A stretch of 64,000 nt of DNA, taken from assembly GCF_011250555.1 (NCBI RefSeq), contig NZ_JAANMZ010000001.1, positions 62,001-126,000 of the forward strand, given 5' to 3'. A model generated the notes under the pieces. The model saw nothing but the letters and a program-made list of their open reading frames with translations. It made no database searches and had not been told where the DNA came from. Below, in pieces: positions 43,053 to 53,090 of the stretch (position 1 is its first letter; every line of letters begins with the position of its first letter). A program made the translations under genes and the position numbers. This DNA is from Bacillus sp. MM2020_4. GTDB lineage: Bacteria > Bacillota > Bacilli > Bacillales > Cytobacillaceae.

Positions 43053-44340
43053 AAAATTTGATGTCATCGTAGTTGGAGCAGGGCCTGCTGGTACTTCTTG
43101 TGCCTTAACATGTGCTAGAAATGGGCTTAACGTCTTACTTATTGAAAGAGGAGAATACCCAGGGGCAAAGAATGTTATGGGGGGAGTCTTATACCGTAAG
43201 CAAATGGAAGAGCTTATTCCTGAGTTTTGGAAGGAAGCACCGCTGGAGAGACCAGTGATTGAACAGCGTTTTTGGATGATGGATAAGGAATCAGTCGTGC
43301 AATTCGGTTACAAGGGCCTTGAATGGGCTGTTGAACCCTATAACAACTTTACCGTGCTGCGGGCACAGTTTGACCAATGGTTTGCGGCAAAGGCTGTGGA
43401 AGCCGGAGCGCTTCTCATTAACGAAACGGTTGTGACCGAATGTATTGTTGAAAACGGAAAAGTTGTAGGTGTACGCACCGATCGTCCGGATGGCGAGGTT
43501 TATGCGGATGTCGTTGTTCTTGCCGATGGAGTAAATTCACTTCTTTCCAAACAATTAGGCTTTCATAAAGAATTCCGTCCCGATGAGGTCGCTTTGACTG
43601 TAATGGAAGTTATTAATCTGCCAAAAGAAAAAATCAATGATCGTTTTAACTTACAGGATAACCAAGGGTGCACAATCGAAATTTTTGGCGATTCTACGAA
43701 GGGAAACCTTGGGACAGCTTTCCTTTATACGAATAAGGACAGCTTAAATATCGGAGTAGGTACAACCCTATCAAGTATGATTAAAGCCAAATTAAAGCCA
43801 TATGAGCTCCTTGACTATCTAAAAAAACATCCGATGGTCCAACCGTTTATTGCAGGAGGGGAATCTGCAGAATATCTTGCCCATCTCATTCCAGAAGGCG
43901 GATATCGTTCCGTACCAAGAGTAGCAGGTAATGGCGTTCTAGTCGTAGGAGACGCAGCACAGCTTGTTAATGCAATCCATCGTGAAGGTTCGAACATGGC
44001 AATGCATTCAGGGTTATTGGCGGCGGAATCCATCCTTGAAGCTAAAGCAAGGGGTGGCTATACGGAGGCTAACTTAAACATTTACCGAGAGAAGCTTTAC
44101 GATAGCTTTATCATTAAAGACCTAGAGAAATACAAAGATGCTGCACATACATTTGAGAAGTATCCACAATACTTTAATGAATATGTCCCAATGATGAACA
44201 AGGCTATGAGCAAATTCTTCACCGTTGATGGCACAACAAAACGAGAAAAACAAAAACAAATCATGAAGAGTGTAACAGCAGAAAAAGGAACGCTTCGAGT
44301 ATTGCAAGATATCTATCGAGCTTGGAAGGCGGTGAAATAA
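43045..44340 (+). CDS. fixC: FixC, ETF:quinone oxidoreductase-like flavoprotein
   Basis: 431 residues. N-terminal FAD motif VVGAGPAGTSCALTCARNG near 8-26, an internal GVLYRKQMEELIPEFW, and the second FAD-contact region VVGDAAQLVNAIHREGSNMA near 306-325. FixC passes one electron of each pair to quinone while FixX supports reduction of ferredoxin or flavodoxin. Overlaps fixB; fixX starts on its stop codon. Confidence 0.95.
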   Translation: MPEKFDVIVVGAGPAGTSCALTCARNGLNVLLIERGEYPGAKNVMGGVLYRKQMEELIPEFWKEAPLERPVIEQRFWMMDKESVVQFGYKGLEWAVEPYNNFTVLRAQFDQWFAAKAVEAGALLINETVVTECIVENGKVVGVRTDRPDGEVYADVVVLADGVNSLLSKQLGFHKEFRPDEVALTVMEVINLPKEKINDRFNLQDNQGCTIEIFGDSTKGNLGTAFLYTNKDSLNIGVGTTLSSMIKAKLKPYELLDYLKKHPMVQPFIAGGESAEYLAHLIPEGGYRSVPRVAGNGVLVVGDAAQLVNAIHREGSNMAMHSGLLAAESILEAKARGGYTEANLNIYREKLYDSFIIKDLEKYKDAAHTFEKYPQYFNEYVPMMNKAMSKFFTVDGTTKREKQKQIMKSVTAEKGTLRVLQDIYRAWKAVK

Positions 44341-44624
44341 TGTCAACGAAGAATATCGAGGAAAAACAGTACCTCCTCAGGTTTAAGTGTGATACGAAGT
44401 CCCATTTGACGATCCTTGACCATGATGTTTGCATGACACAATGTCCCGATAAGATTTGTACAGTATTTTGCCCTGCTGAGGTTTATAAGTGGGAAGGGAC
44501 ACGGATGCAAGTAGGGTACGAAGGTTGTCACGAATGTGGCAGCTGCCGAATCGGTTGTCCGTACCAGAACATTAAATGGGAATACCCTAAAGGCGGACAT
44601 GGGATTGTGTTCCGACTGGCATAA
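44340..44624 (+). CDS. fixX: FixX, ferredoxin-like protein
   Basis: 94 residues. Cysteines in DVCMTQCPDKICTVFCP and EGCHECGSCRIGCPYQNI provide Fe-S ligands. Start ATG overlaps the fixC stop (TAATG) with GGCGGTGAA before it. FixX completes the FixABCX complex, which in nitrogen fixers makes low-potential reductant; no nif genes lie in this window. Confidence 0.93.
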   Translation: MSTKNIEEKQYLLRFKCDTKSHLTILDHDVCMTQCPDKICTVFCPAEVYKWEGTRMQVGYEGCHECGSCRIGCPYQNIKWEYPKGGHGIVFRLA

Positions 44625-44635
44625 TGAAGATGTTG

Positions 44636-44675
44636 AAAAGTGTTGTTTGCGGTTAGTGCAGGCAGCACTTTTTTT
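44636..44675 (+). terminator. Terminator after fixX
   Basis: AAAGTGTTG and CAGCACTTT-type arms with interrupted pairing, followed by TTTT. Confidence 0.65.
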
Positions 44676-44851
44676 ATGGGCTAGGAAATGATAAACTCAT
44701 CCCAATTATGGATAACTTGGAATAGTCATCTGAATCCAGCTCGAGCGCCCTTGCGCCTTTTGTTCTGAGGAAAGATATATAATCACTATATGTAGGTTTT
44801 TTCACAAGTGAGGGTAAAAAGAAGGTGAAGCAAATGGTAGGTAATGAGGGA

Positions 44852-45190
44852 TTAACTTATTTTCTCTAAGAGTGTAACGGTGGTAAGTTCATCATTTTTG
44901 CTTGCAGATGCTAATGTGGACGCGAGTGCCATTGCATCATCCATCAATTTCATATTTGTCGAGCAATAATAGGGTTTCTTCCAATTAAAATCGCCATCGC
45001 CATCTGCAGGGTAGACACTTACTTTCCAATGGTAAAATATCTTTGGCTGCGGGAGCTGTACCCCTTCTACTGCAATTAGCCAATGTGTTGAAGTGGAATC
45101 AGGATGGTTTTCATCTAAAGAGTTCTGGTCATTTAAACCAATCGGAATTAGCGCCTTTTCATAAAAATCATGATAATTTGGAGTTTTCAT
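44852..45190 (-). CDS. Small soluble protein of unknown function
   Basis: 112 residues, not recognised. Tryptophan/tyrosine-rich centre (FYHWKVSVYPADGDGDFNWK) and C-terminal helix (DDAMALASTLASASKNDELT). No signal peptide or membrane segment. GGGAGGAAAACAGAG precedes the ATG, which supports translation. Single gene between fixX and the MFS exporter; the region 44676-44851 before it holds nothing recognisable. Confidence 0.6.
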   Translation of the reverse strand: MKTPNYHDFYEKALIPIGLNDQNSLDENHPDSTSTHWLIAVEGVQLPQPKIFYHWKVSVYPADGDGDFNWKKPYYCSTNMKLMDDAMALASTLASASKNDELTTVTLLEKIS

Positions 45191-45349
45191 CTCTGTTTTC
45201 CTCCCTTATAGGTTCTATCTATATTATATGAAACATTAACCGCTTTTTTGTGTGATAAATGTTAAAAGTTTTCAAAAAATTTGAGCGTTTTCATTAAATT
45301 GACAAAAACAAGGCATTAGACTGGAGTTTTATAAAAAAGTCAACACAAA

Positions 45350-45373
45350 AAGGGTGGGCATAATGCCCATCCT
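45350..45373 (-). terminator. Terminator after the MFS exporter gene
   Basis: Minus strand AGGATGGGCAT and ATGCCCACCCT, then TTTTT. Confidence 0.8.
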
Positions 45374-46612
45374 TTATTTTGGGTTATTCCATTTCCATAC
45401 CTTTTGATCTGTTGGAAGAACGAATGCGATTAAGCCTAGCAATGGCAGGACACCCAGCCAGGTAATCATCGACTGCAATCCAATCAAATCTGCAATGTAC
45501 CCTAGACCAACTGAACCAATTGCCCCCATCCCAAATGCAAGCCCAACTGTAAGACCAGACATTGTGCCAATTTTCCCAGGGACTAATTCCTGTGCATAAA
45601 CCACGGTCACGGAAAAGCTAGTCATTAAAATAAATCCAGTTAGAATAAGGAAGATAAAGGCCAGTGTTGGTGGAACATAGGGAATTAGAATAGAAAAGGG
45701 CACGGTAGCTAACATCGAAAACGAAATGATGTTTTTCTTCCCAAAGCGATCCGCAAGTGGTCCGCCAAAAAAGGTACCCACTGCCCCGGAAAGTAAAAAG
45801 GCGAATAAAAAGACCTGTGATTCTTTAATCGATAATGCATATTCTTTAATTGCAAAAAACGTGTAGAAATTGGTAATACCCGATGAATACCAAGTTCTTG
45901 CGAAGATTAATAATAGAATCAGCGATAATGCCTTTTTAACCTCTTTAGATAAACCTTCTTTACCTACACCACTCATGCTCTTTTTTCTTGCTACCTTCGG
46001 TGGTGTTATTAATCTCTGTTTATACCAATTGGCGATATAAACTAGCAATATAACGGCAACCGCGGCAACAATCGTAAACCAGGATGCACCAATTTGCCCA
46101 AGTGGAACCAAAATAAGTGCAGTAATGACTGGAGCTAATGCTTGACCAGTATTCCCTCCTACTTGATAAATGGATTGTGCAAGCCCCCGGCGACCACCGG
46201 CAGCCATAAAAGCCACCCGTGAACCTTCCGGATGAAATACTGCTGAACCGAGGCCAATGAATAGAACCGACAAGACAATCATGGCGAAGTTGGGAGCAAA
46301 TCCTAGTCCAAGAATACCAAATAAAGTAAATGTTAGTCCTATTGGCAGGGCATAGGGCATCGGCTTTTTATCAGTTACGATTCCGACTACCGGCTGCATA
46401 ACAGACGAGACCATATTTAAGGAAAATGCTATGATCCCTAGCTGGGTAAAGCTTAATCCCATAGTTTCTTCTAAAATAGGAAACATTGCCGGTACAACCG
46501 CTTGAATGGCATCATTCAATAAATGGCACAGCCCGATAATAATAAGAATTTTATATAAAGTTGATTCAGAGGCTTTTGGAGCTTTAGCTTTTATTACCAC
46601 TGGTTGATTCAT
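45374..46612 (-). CDS. MFS exporter, fosmidomycin-resistance (Fsr)-like
   Basis: 412 residues with 12 likely membrane helices. GLCHLLNDAIQAVVPAMFPI and the FHPEGSRVAF motif are characteristic of the Fsr-type major facilitator subfamily; a central cytoplasmic loop is basic (KARKKSMSGVGKEG-like). Fsr exports fosmidomycin in E. coli; the natural substrate in bacilli is unknown. AGGGAGGTATCC precedes the ATG. Alone on its strand. Confidence 0.85.
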   Translation of the reverse strand: MNQPVVIKAKAPKASESTLYKILIIIGLCHLLNDAIQAVVPAMFPILEETMGLSFTQLGIIAFSLNMVSSVMQPVVGIVTDKKPMPYALPIGLTFTLFGILGLGFAPNFAMIVLSVLFIGLGSAVFHPEGSRVAFMAAGGRRGLAQSIYQVGGNTGQALAPVITALILVPLGQIGASWFTIVAAVAVILLVYIANWYKQRLITPPKVARKKSMSGVGKEGLSKEVKKALSLILLLIFARTWYSSGITNFYTFFAIKEYALSIKESQVFLFAFLLSGAVGTFFGGPLADRFGKKNIISFSMLATVPFSILIPYVPPTLAFIFLILTGFILMTSFSVTVVYAQELVPGKIGTMSGLTVGLAFGMGAIGSVGLGYIADLIGLQSMITWLGVLPLLGLIAFVLPTDQKVWKWNNPK

Positions 46613-46735
46613 AGGATACCTCCCTTAAGATAAAATAACGACCTATTTTTCTTTCCTATTTTACTACTTAAAAATTAAAATAAGAAATGTTTATTTCTAA
46701 TTTCGAAATATTTAGCAAATAAAACAAAAGAATAA

Positions 46736-46768
46736 CAAAACGAGACCATTGTGATCTCGTTTTATTTT
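46736..46768 (-). terminator. Terminator of the KinD-like kinase gene
   Basis: AAAACGAGATC and CTCGTTTT-type arms that overlap the last codons of the kinase gene; T-run on the minus-strand exit. Confidence 0.8.
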
Positions 46769-48264
46769 ACGATTGGCAATGTAATACTGACGGTCGTCCC
46801 CATCTTTTCTTTGCTCTCAATTAGTATACTGCCGCCAAATGAGTTGATGATCCTTTTACAAATGACCAGTCCAAGGCCTGTCCCTGTTTCTTTGGAAGTG
46901 TAAAAAGGAACAAATATATTCCCCAACTCATCCTTCGGTATTCCTTTCCCATTATCGCTAATTTCTAGTTTACAAAAATCCTTATCATGATGTAGCAGCT
47001 TAATTTCTAGAATTCCAGGTTTTTCAAATGATTCAAACGCATTTTTTGTAAGATTCAAGATAACCTGTTTCAATTCGTCCTTAACACAGGTAACGATGAT
47101 GGGTTCACTAGAAAGTTGAAAGTTACATTCTACATTTTGTGAATTTCCCTCAGATATGATGAGGGGTTTCAATTCTTTAAGTGTTTCTGCAATATTGATG
47201 TTATTCGTCACTTGTGCTGTCGGCTTACCAAGGATTAAGAACTCACTAACTATTTCATTTATCCTCTTCAGCTCGGAGTTTATAACATCGAAATAGAAGC
47301 GATCCTCTTGATCGGTATACTTTTCACCTAGAAGTTGGATTAACCCTTTTACACCTGTCAATGGATTTCGAATTTCATGCGCAGTGCTTGCAGCTAAGGT
47401 GCCAACTAATTCTAGCTTTTGCAACTCATTTTGCCGTCTTTCTTTATATGAAAATCTTCGTAAAAGGAGATATTCAATTAGTAAGTAAAGGATATGGGTT
47501 ATGACGAGAATGATAAATAAAACCTTACCCAAAGTTTTCCCGATTTGTTTATTATTCCGCTCTGCGATTTTCACTTTAATACTCCATGGTATACGGTCCA
47601 TTTGTGAAGTGACCCAATGGGTATTATGCTCATCTATTTCATTGTTGGTTACATTCATTTCAAGGATGGCAGATTTTCCACCATTCACAACATATAGTTT
47701 GGTTTCTGGAGTCAGAACCTTCATCAGGTTCCTCATATAATCGATCCGTAAATCTGCAATGAGAATAGCTTTTAATTCGCCATTTTCATCGAGAACGGGT
47801 CTAGCTATTCCAACAATTCTTTGATTATTTTTAAGAATTTCCTCATGTTCTGAAATGATTGTATCCTTTGTGTTGATTACTTCTTTTATAAACGGTAATT
47901 TGGAAAAGTCATCTTCATTACGCAAGGGAACGGAGCCCGTTAACAAATTTCCATTTTCGTTCAGTAGGTACAGACCTCCATACCGGGGATCGTTTTGGTT
48001 AACCTTCATGAGTAATGGTTCCATTTTCTTAGGAGAATCTATGTTTTCCATGGCGGAAAGGGAAAGAATATCTAGGCTTGTCGTTGTTTCACTAATGAAT
48101 TGATCCCAGTTCTTCTGATAAATCGAAGCGACCCATAAAGCATCTTTTTTTCTTTCCAAGTCGTTTTCTTTTAAAATATCAAAAAAATAGTATGTACCTA
48201 AAATGATAACAGGTAAGATCACCACGATAAAATAAATAAAAAAATTGCCTTTACGACTTTTCAT
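46762..48264 (-). CDS. kinD: Membrane sensor histidine kinase with Cache-like domain, KinD-like
   Basis: 500 residues. TM1 about 8-28, external Cache-type sensor about 30-245 (GGLYLLNENGNLLTGSVP and RIVGIARPVLDENGELKAIL), TM2 about 247-266, HisKA with phospho-acceptor His296 in STAHEIRNPLTGVKG, and an ATPase domain with NLTKNAFESFE, DNGKGIP and GTGLGLVICKR. It is divergent from an MhqR-like MarR gene exactly as B. subtilis kinD is next to mhqR, to my memory, which supports the symbol. No partner response regulator, as for Spo0F phosphorelay kinases. Confidence 0.85.
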   Translation of the reverse strand: MKSRKGNFFIYFIVVILPVIILGTYYFFDILKENDLERKKDALWVASIYQKNWDQFISETTTSLDILSLSAMENIDSPKKMEPLLMKVNQNDPRYGGLYLLNENGNLLTGSVPLRNEDDFSKLPFIKEVINTKDTIISEHEEILKNNQRIVGIARPVLDENGELKAILIADLRIDYMRNLMKVLTPETKLYVVNGGKSAILEMNVTNNEIDEHNTHWVTSQMDRIPWSIKVKIAERNNKQIGKTLGKVLFIILVITHILYLLIEYLLLRRFSYKERRQNELQKLELVGTLAASTAHEIRNPLTGVKGLIQLLGEKYTDQEDRFYFDVINSELKRINEIVSEFLILGKPTAQVTNNINIAETLKELKPLIISEGNSQNVECNFQLSSEPIIVTCVKDELKQVILNLTKNAFESFEKPGILEIKLLHHDKDFCKLEISDNGKGIPKDELGNIFVPFYTSKETGTGLGLVICKRIINSFGGSILIESKEKMGTTVSITLPIVK

Positions 48265-48467
48265 GTAAATACCCCAACTTGATCTGTAAATAATAGTGTT
48301 TTTATTATATCAGAAGTATTACCATTTTTCTGAACTATTCCTGTTGATTAAAAGGAAATTGACAGTAAGTAAAAAGTTTTTTATAATAGCTTTGAAATCG
48401 AGATAATTTGAAATGGTGGTGCCCTTCTTCGGACCATTATATAAAAAACCTAAAAGGATGCGTTTTT

Positions 48468-48908
48468 ATGGAAAATGATTCTGTTGCAAAGTCATTAAAG
48501 CTATTTATTGTCCTTTCCCGAGCATATAAAGCAATCAATGAACATGTAAATAAAGCCATTCAGGCGAATGGTTTAAATCCAACGGAATTTGCTGTGTTAG
48601 AACTTCTCTATCATAAAGGCGATCAGCCCATGCAACAAATCGGTGGGAAAATTTTGCTAGCAAGTGGCAGCATCACCTACGTTGTTGATAAACTTGAACA
48701 AAAAGGGTTGTTAAGGAGAATAGCGTGTCCGAAGGATCGACGAGTGACATATGCTCAAATAACGGAGGAAGGGGAAAATTTCATTCAAGAGATTTTTCCT
48801 GAACATGCAGGTGAAATCGATAAGCTGATGTCGAGCCTTACAGAATCAGAAAAAACGGTTGCAATTGAGCTGCTAAAAAAATTAGGATTGCCTGCAGGTA
48901 AATTTTAA
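48468..48908 (+). CDS. mhqR: MarR-family regulator, MhqR-like
   Basis: 146 residues. Winged helix-turn-helix with NPTEFAVLELLYHKGDQPMQ, LLASGSITYVVDKLEQKG and the wing CPKDRRVTYAQIT. It resembles MhqR (YkvE), a quinone/diamide-responsive repressor of detoxification genes in B. subtilis. The frame is open from 48408, but AAAAGGATG and the ATG at 48468 give the normal N-terminus. One cysteine (IACPKD) lies in the wing. Target genes are not adjacent. Confidence 0.82.
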   Translation: MENDSVAKSLKLFIVLSRAYKAINEHVNKAIQANGLNPTEFAVLELLYHKGDQPMQQIGGKILLASGSITYVVDKLEQKGLLRRIACPKDRRVTYAQITEEGENFIQEIFPEHAGEIDKLMSSLTESEKTVAIELLKKLGLPAGKF

Positions 48909-48934
48909 TACGGCCATTAGGTCGTATTTTTTTT
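48907..48934 (+). terminator. Terminator after mhqR
   Basis: AATACGGCC and GGTCGTATT pair imperfectly around a short loop, then TTTTTT. Confidence 0.75.
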
Positions 48935-49003
48935 AGTTGAAGGAATAGTAATAAATAGTGTCGAACTAATTTAGTTGGAAATTGAAAATAGGGGGATGTT
49001 CAT

Positions 49004-50698
49004 ATGAGTTTTGAAAACTATACATACCTACGTCCGAATTTAGAAGAAGTAACGGCAAAATTTACAGTGGAGCTTGATCGCTTTACTAATTCAGCATCTG
49101 TCGAGGACCAAAACAAGGTTATGAATGAGATAAATAAGATTAGGAATGACCTTGGTACAATGTTCAATCTTTGCTATATTCGTCATTCGATTGATACAAA
49201 CGATGAGTTTTACAAGCAAGAACAGGATTATATGGATGAAGTTCAGCCTGAGGTTGAAGGATTAGTGACAAAGTATTATCAAGCCCTTGTTAACTCAAAG
49301 TTCCGAAAAGAACTGGAAGAAAAGTGGGGAAGGCAACTATTCGCACTTGCCGAAGGGCAGCTAAAAACCTTTAAGCCAGAAATTGTTCCTTTATTGCAAA
49401 AGGAAAATCGCCTGTCCACAGAATATACAAAGCTGCTTGCATCAGCCAAAATTGATTTTGAGGGTGTGGAGCGAACACTTGCACAATTAGAGCCATTTAC
49501 GGAGTCAACTGACAGAGAAATGAGAAAACGGGCAACCGAAGCGAAATTTGCCTTCTTTTCAGAGCATGAAGCAGAGTTAGACCGTATCTATGATGACCTG
49601 GTTAAAGTTAGAACAGAGATTTCCCAAAAACTAGGTTATAAAAACTTTGTCGAACTTGGATATTATCGGATGATGAGAACGGATTACAATGCCGAAATGG
49701 TAGCAAATTTCCGTACGCAGGTGAAGGACTATATTGTTCCAATTGCGACTAAATTAAAGATGCGTCAACAAGAAAGAATCGGACTCGATAAATTAAAGTA
49801 CTATGATGAAGGATTCAATTTTCAAACAGGAAATGCAGTGCCAAAAGGCAGTCCCGATTGGATTATTGAAAACGGTCAAAAAATGTATGAGGATCTTTCC
49901 GTCGAAACAGGGGCTTTTTTCCGCTTTATGCAGGATAACAACCTAATGGATTTAATTGCAAAGAAAGGTAAAGCTGGCGGTGGTTATTGTACGTTTATTG
50001 AAAATTACAAAGCACCATTTATTTTTTCTAATTTCAATGGAACATCAGGTGATATTGATGTTTTGACACATGAAGCAGGCCACGCCTTCCAAGTTTATTC
50101 TAGTCGTCACTTTGAGATTCCGGAATATAACTGGCCAACCTATGAGGCATGTGAAATTCACTCGATGAGTATGGAATTCTTTACATGGCCGTGGATGGAG
50201 TTATTCTTCAAGGAAGATACGGACAAATACAAATTCTCTCACTTAAGTGATGCCTTATTATTCTTGCCATATGGAGTTTCCGTTGATGAATTCCAGCACT
50301 GGGTATACGAAAATCCAGAGGCTTCACCAAAAGAGCGTAAACGTAAGTGGCGAGAGATTGAGAAAAAATATTTGCCGCATAAAGACTATGATGGCAATGA
50401 ATATTTAGAAAACGGCGGCTTCTGGCAGCGCCAAGGCCACATCTTTAATTCACCATTTTATTATATTGATTATACGCTTGCACAGATTTGTGCCTTCCAA
50501 TTCTGGAAGCGTTCTAGAGAGGACCAGGAGGAGGCATGGGCTGATTATGTTAAGCTTTGCAAACTTGGCGGCAGCATGTCATTCACTAAACTTGTCGAGG
50601 CAGCAAACTTAATTTCTCCGTTTAAGGATGGCTGTGTGGAGTCGGTAGTTGGTGTTATTGAAAACTGGTTAAATTCTGTAGAAGATCAAAGACTTTAA
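49004..50698 (+). CDS. M3-family oligoendopeptidase
   Basis: 564-residue cytosolic zinc metallopeptidase. Zinc-binding motif HEAGHAFQVYSS near residue 363 with the third ligand glutamate in ACEIHSMSME downstream; the rest is the helical M3 fold. Of the M3 subgroups it fits the oligoendopeptidases distinct from PepF as I judge from the length and the TSGDIDVLTHEAGHA context. GGGGGATG precedes the ATG. A Spo0A-box core TGTCGAA lies at 48959-48965, possibly by chance. Confidence 0.9.
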   Translation: MSFENYTYLRPNLEEVTAKFTVELDRFTNSASVEDQNKVMNEINKIRNDLGTMFNLCYIRHSIDTNDEFYKQEQDYMDEVQPEVEGLVTKYYQALVNSKFRKELEEKWGRQLFALAEGQLKTFKPEIVPLLQKENRLSTEYTKLLASAKIDFEGVERTLAQLEPFTESTDREMRKRATEAKFAFFSEHEAELDRIYDDLVKVRTEISQKLGYKNFVELGYYRMMRTDYNAEMVANFRTQVKDYIVPIATKLKMRQQERIGLDKLKYYDEGFNFQTGNAVPKGSPDWIIENGQKMYEDLSVETGAFFRFMQDNNLMDLIAKKGKAGGGYCTFIENYKAPFIFSNFNGTSGDIDVLTHEAGHAFQVYSSRHFEIPEYNWPTYEACEIHSMSMEFFTWPWMELFFKEDTDKYKFSHLSDALLFLPYGVSVDEFQHWVYENPEASPKERKRKWREIEKKYLPHKDYDGNEYLENGGFWQRQGHIFNSPFYYIDYTLAQICAFQFWKRSREDQEEAWADYVKLCKLGGSMSFTKLVEAANLISPFKDGCVESVVGVIENWLNSVEDQRL

Positions 50699-50703
50699 TA
50701 AAT

Positions 50704-50746
50704 CAAAAAGCGAAGCCGATGAATAAACAGGCTTCGCTTTTTGATT
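50704..50746. terminator. Bidirectional terminator, peptidase gene / clpE
   Basis: AAAAAGCGAAGCC and GGCTTCGCTTTTT perfect 13-bp stem with a 12-base loop; T-rich on both exits. Confidence 0.9.
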
Positions 50747-50755
50747 ATTCTACAT

Positions 50756-52900
50756 TTATGATTCTGTCACCACTTTTATTTCACTATTTTCAACAACAGC
50801 CGCTAATTTTCTAGCTTCCGGCTCTTCCAAAATAAAATCAGCAATTTTGTCTTCTATCTGTTCCTGTATGACCCTGCGAAGCGGACGTGCGCCAAAAGCA
50901 GGATGATAGCCAAGTTCAGCTAACTTTTCCTTTGTTTCCGTAGTGACGATTATGTCAATATTTTGCTCATTTAATGTCTCTTGTAATTCACTTAGCATTA
51001 TATCGACAATGGTCAATAGATGTTCTTGGCCCAGTGTGTTAAATTCGATAATATTATCAAACCGATTTAGGAATTCAGGTTTAAAGAAGCTGCCAAGTGA
51101 GTCTAGAATACTTGCTTCTTCGATGATTTCATTTGCTCCGAATCCAACGTGAACTGTTTTGTGGCCGACACCTGCGTTACTTGTCATTATTATGACGGTA
51201 TCCTTAAAGCTGACGATTCTACCCTGACTGTCAGTAAGCCGTCCGTCTTCAAGTATTTGCAGGAACATGTGCTGAACGTCGGGATGTGCTTTTTCAATTT
51301 CATCCAATAAAATGATACTATATGGATTTCTACGTACTTTTTCTGTAAGCTGCCCGGCCTCATCATGACCAATGTAGCCTGGAGGTGAACCAATTAGTTT
51401 TGACACACTGTGTTTCTCCATATATTCACTCATATCAAGACGGATCATAGAATCTTTGGTGCCAAATAACTCTTCGGCAAGAGTCTTAGTTAACTCTGTC
51501 TTACCAACCCCAGTTGGGCCGACAAAAAGGAAGGAGCCGATGGGACGATGTTTAGATTTTAAACCGGCACGGCTGCGTCTAATCGCCTTTGCCACTTTTT
51601 TAACAGCCGTTACTTGACCGATAACCTTAGAGTTTAGATTTTCTTCCAATGATTTCATTTTAAGCTGTTCATCCTGCTGCAGTTTTCCGACTGGAATTCC
51701 TGTTTTTTGTTCGATTATTTCTTGAATATGGGAGACAGTAACAATCGGTCTTTCTGAACTAAAATCATTATTTAGTTCCTTTTCTAGTTTAGCCTCCTCA
51801 TCTCTCAGGATTGCAGCCTTTTCATATTGTTCACTTTTAAGAGCATCCTCTTTTTCAACTGAAATTTCATTGAGACGTGACTCAATTTGCTCATTGTTCT
51901 TATAATCGGAAGTTAGATTTAGTTTCGATCCGGCCTCATCAAGCAAATCGATTGCCTTGTCGGGTAAGAAGCGGTCTTGAATATAGCGCTGTGACAATTG
52001 AACACAGGCCTTAATTGCTTCCTCAGAATAGGTGACTTCATGGTAATCTTCATATTTCTTTTGAATTCCTTTTAAGATTTCAATTGCCGCCTCTGAGGTT
52101 GGTTCAAGGACATGCACAGGTTGGAAGCGGCGTTCTAATGCGGAATCCTTTTCAATTTGACGGTATTCCTTTAATGTTGTTGCCCCGACTACCTGTAGTT
52201 CGCCCCGTGCGAGCGCAGGTTTTAAAAGGTTACCCGCATCCATGGAGCCTTCGGCAGAACCTGCACCAACAAGCAAATGAATTTCATCGATAAACAGAAT
52301 GATATTTTTTTGCTCCTGCAATTCAGAAATTAATTGCTTCATTCTTTCCTCAAATTGTCCGCGAATCCCAGTATTGGCAACAAGGGAGGCAACATCTAGC
52401 AAATATACCTCCTTATTACGTAATTTGCCTGGGACATCGCCGTTTGCAATTTTAATAGCAAGTCCCTCAGCAATAGCGGTTTTTCCGACACCAGGTTCCC
52501 CAATTAAAACCGGATTGTTTTTGTTTCTTCTGTTCAGAATTTCGATTACTCGTTTTATTTCTTCATCACGGCCAATGACAGGGTCAATTAGACCTGCCTT
52601 TGCCATCGTGCTTAAGTTCCGACCGAATTGATCGATAAAGCCGCCATGTTCTGTTTTTCGCTCACCTTGAGGTGGTTGTTGTCCTGTCATATCCTGACCG
52701 TATGGCATGCCATTTGACATAAATAGGTTTTCAAAAGGAAAGTTTGGGAATGAATTCATATTCTGACCAAAACCAGCCCCTAAAGCTTGTTTTTCTCTTT
52801 TGTAGCATTCATGACAAAGTTTTATTTCCTTATGTTGACCGTTAAGATTCATCGTTAATTGGATATTTGCATGATTTTGATTACATTGTTGACAAAGCAT
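50756..52900 (-). CDS. clpE: ATP-dependent Clp protease ATPase subunit ClpE
   Basis: 714-residue Hsp100 unfoldase. N-terminal zinc finger with cysteines 3, 6, 29 and 32 (MLCQQC and LCHEC), then two AAA+ modules: [15 protein letters not shown] and LFIDEIHLL in the first, [20 protein letters not shown] and [11 protein letters not shown] in the second, with a UVR-like coiled segment between ([20 protein letters not shown]). Delivers substrates to ClpP during heat stress and degrades CtsR. Two CtsR boxes flank its promoter. Single gene. Confidence 0.96.
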   Translation of the reverse strand: MLCQQCNQNHANIQLTMNLNGQHKEIKLCHECYKREKQALGAGFGQNMNSFPNFPFENLFMSNGMPYGQDMTGQQPPQGERKTEHGGFIDQFGRNLSTMAKAGLIDPVIGRDEEIKRVIEILNRRNKNNPVLIGEPGVGKTAIAEGLAIKIANGDVPGKLRNKEVYLLDVASLVANTGIRGQFEERMKQLISELQEQKNIILFIDEIHLLVGAGSAEGSMDAGNLLKPALARGELQVVGATTLKEYRQIEKDSALERRFQPVHVLEPTSEAAIEILKGIQKKYEDYHEVTYSEEAIKACVQLSQRYIQDRFLPDKAIDLLDEAGSKLNLTSDYKNNEQIESRLNEISVEKEDALKSEQYEKAAILRDEEAKLEKELNNDFSSERPIVTVSHIQEIIEQKTGIPVGKLQQDEQLKMKSLEENLNSKVIGQVTAVKKVAKAIRRSRAGLKSKHRPIGSFLFVGPTGVGKTELTKTLAEELFGTKDSMIRLDMSEYMEKHSVSKLIGSPPGYIGHDEAGQLTEKVRRNPYSIILLDEIEKAHPDVQHMFLQILEDGRLTDSQGRIVSFKDTVIIMTSNAGVGHKTVHVGFGANEIIEEASILDSLGSFFKPEFLNRFDNIIEFNTLGQEHLLTIVDIMLSELQETLNEQNIDIIVTTETKEKLAELGYHPAFGARPLRRVIQEQIEDKIADFILEEPEARKLAAVVENSEIKVVTES

Positions 52901-52941
52901 TGAACATAACCTCCTTGGTTTTGTGCTTTTATCAATTTGAC

Positions 52942-52992
52942 TTTGACTATCTTTGATCTTATGACCATAGTATACTCTGACCTTTTTTGACT
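52942..52992 (-). promoter_or_regulatory. clpE promoter with two CtsR boxes
   Basis: Minus strand: AGTCAAAAAAGGTCAGA (52992-52976) and GATCAAAGATAGTCAAA (52958-52942) each match the CtsR heptad repeat RGTCAAANANRGTCAAA with one or two departures. Between them lies TATACT, a -10 candidate at about 52970-52975. A further AGTCAAA half follows next to the second box. Confidence 0.8.
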
Positions 52993-53090
52993 TTCAAGTA
53001 ATTTGCTTATAGCAATCGTTGCCAATTAAGGAAAAAAGCTCGTCTTTGTTTGTCCCTATAATCATATATTGATGATGAGGGGGAGATGGT

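Noticed and set aside
48959..48965. Spo0A box before the M3 peptidase gene
   Set aside because: A single 7-base match without a second site or functional link is likely to be chance.
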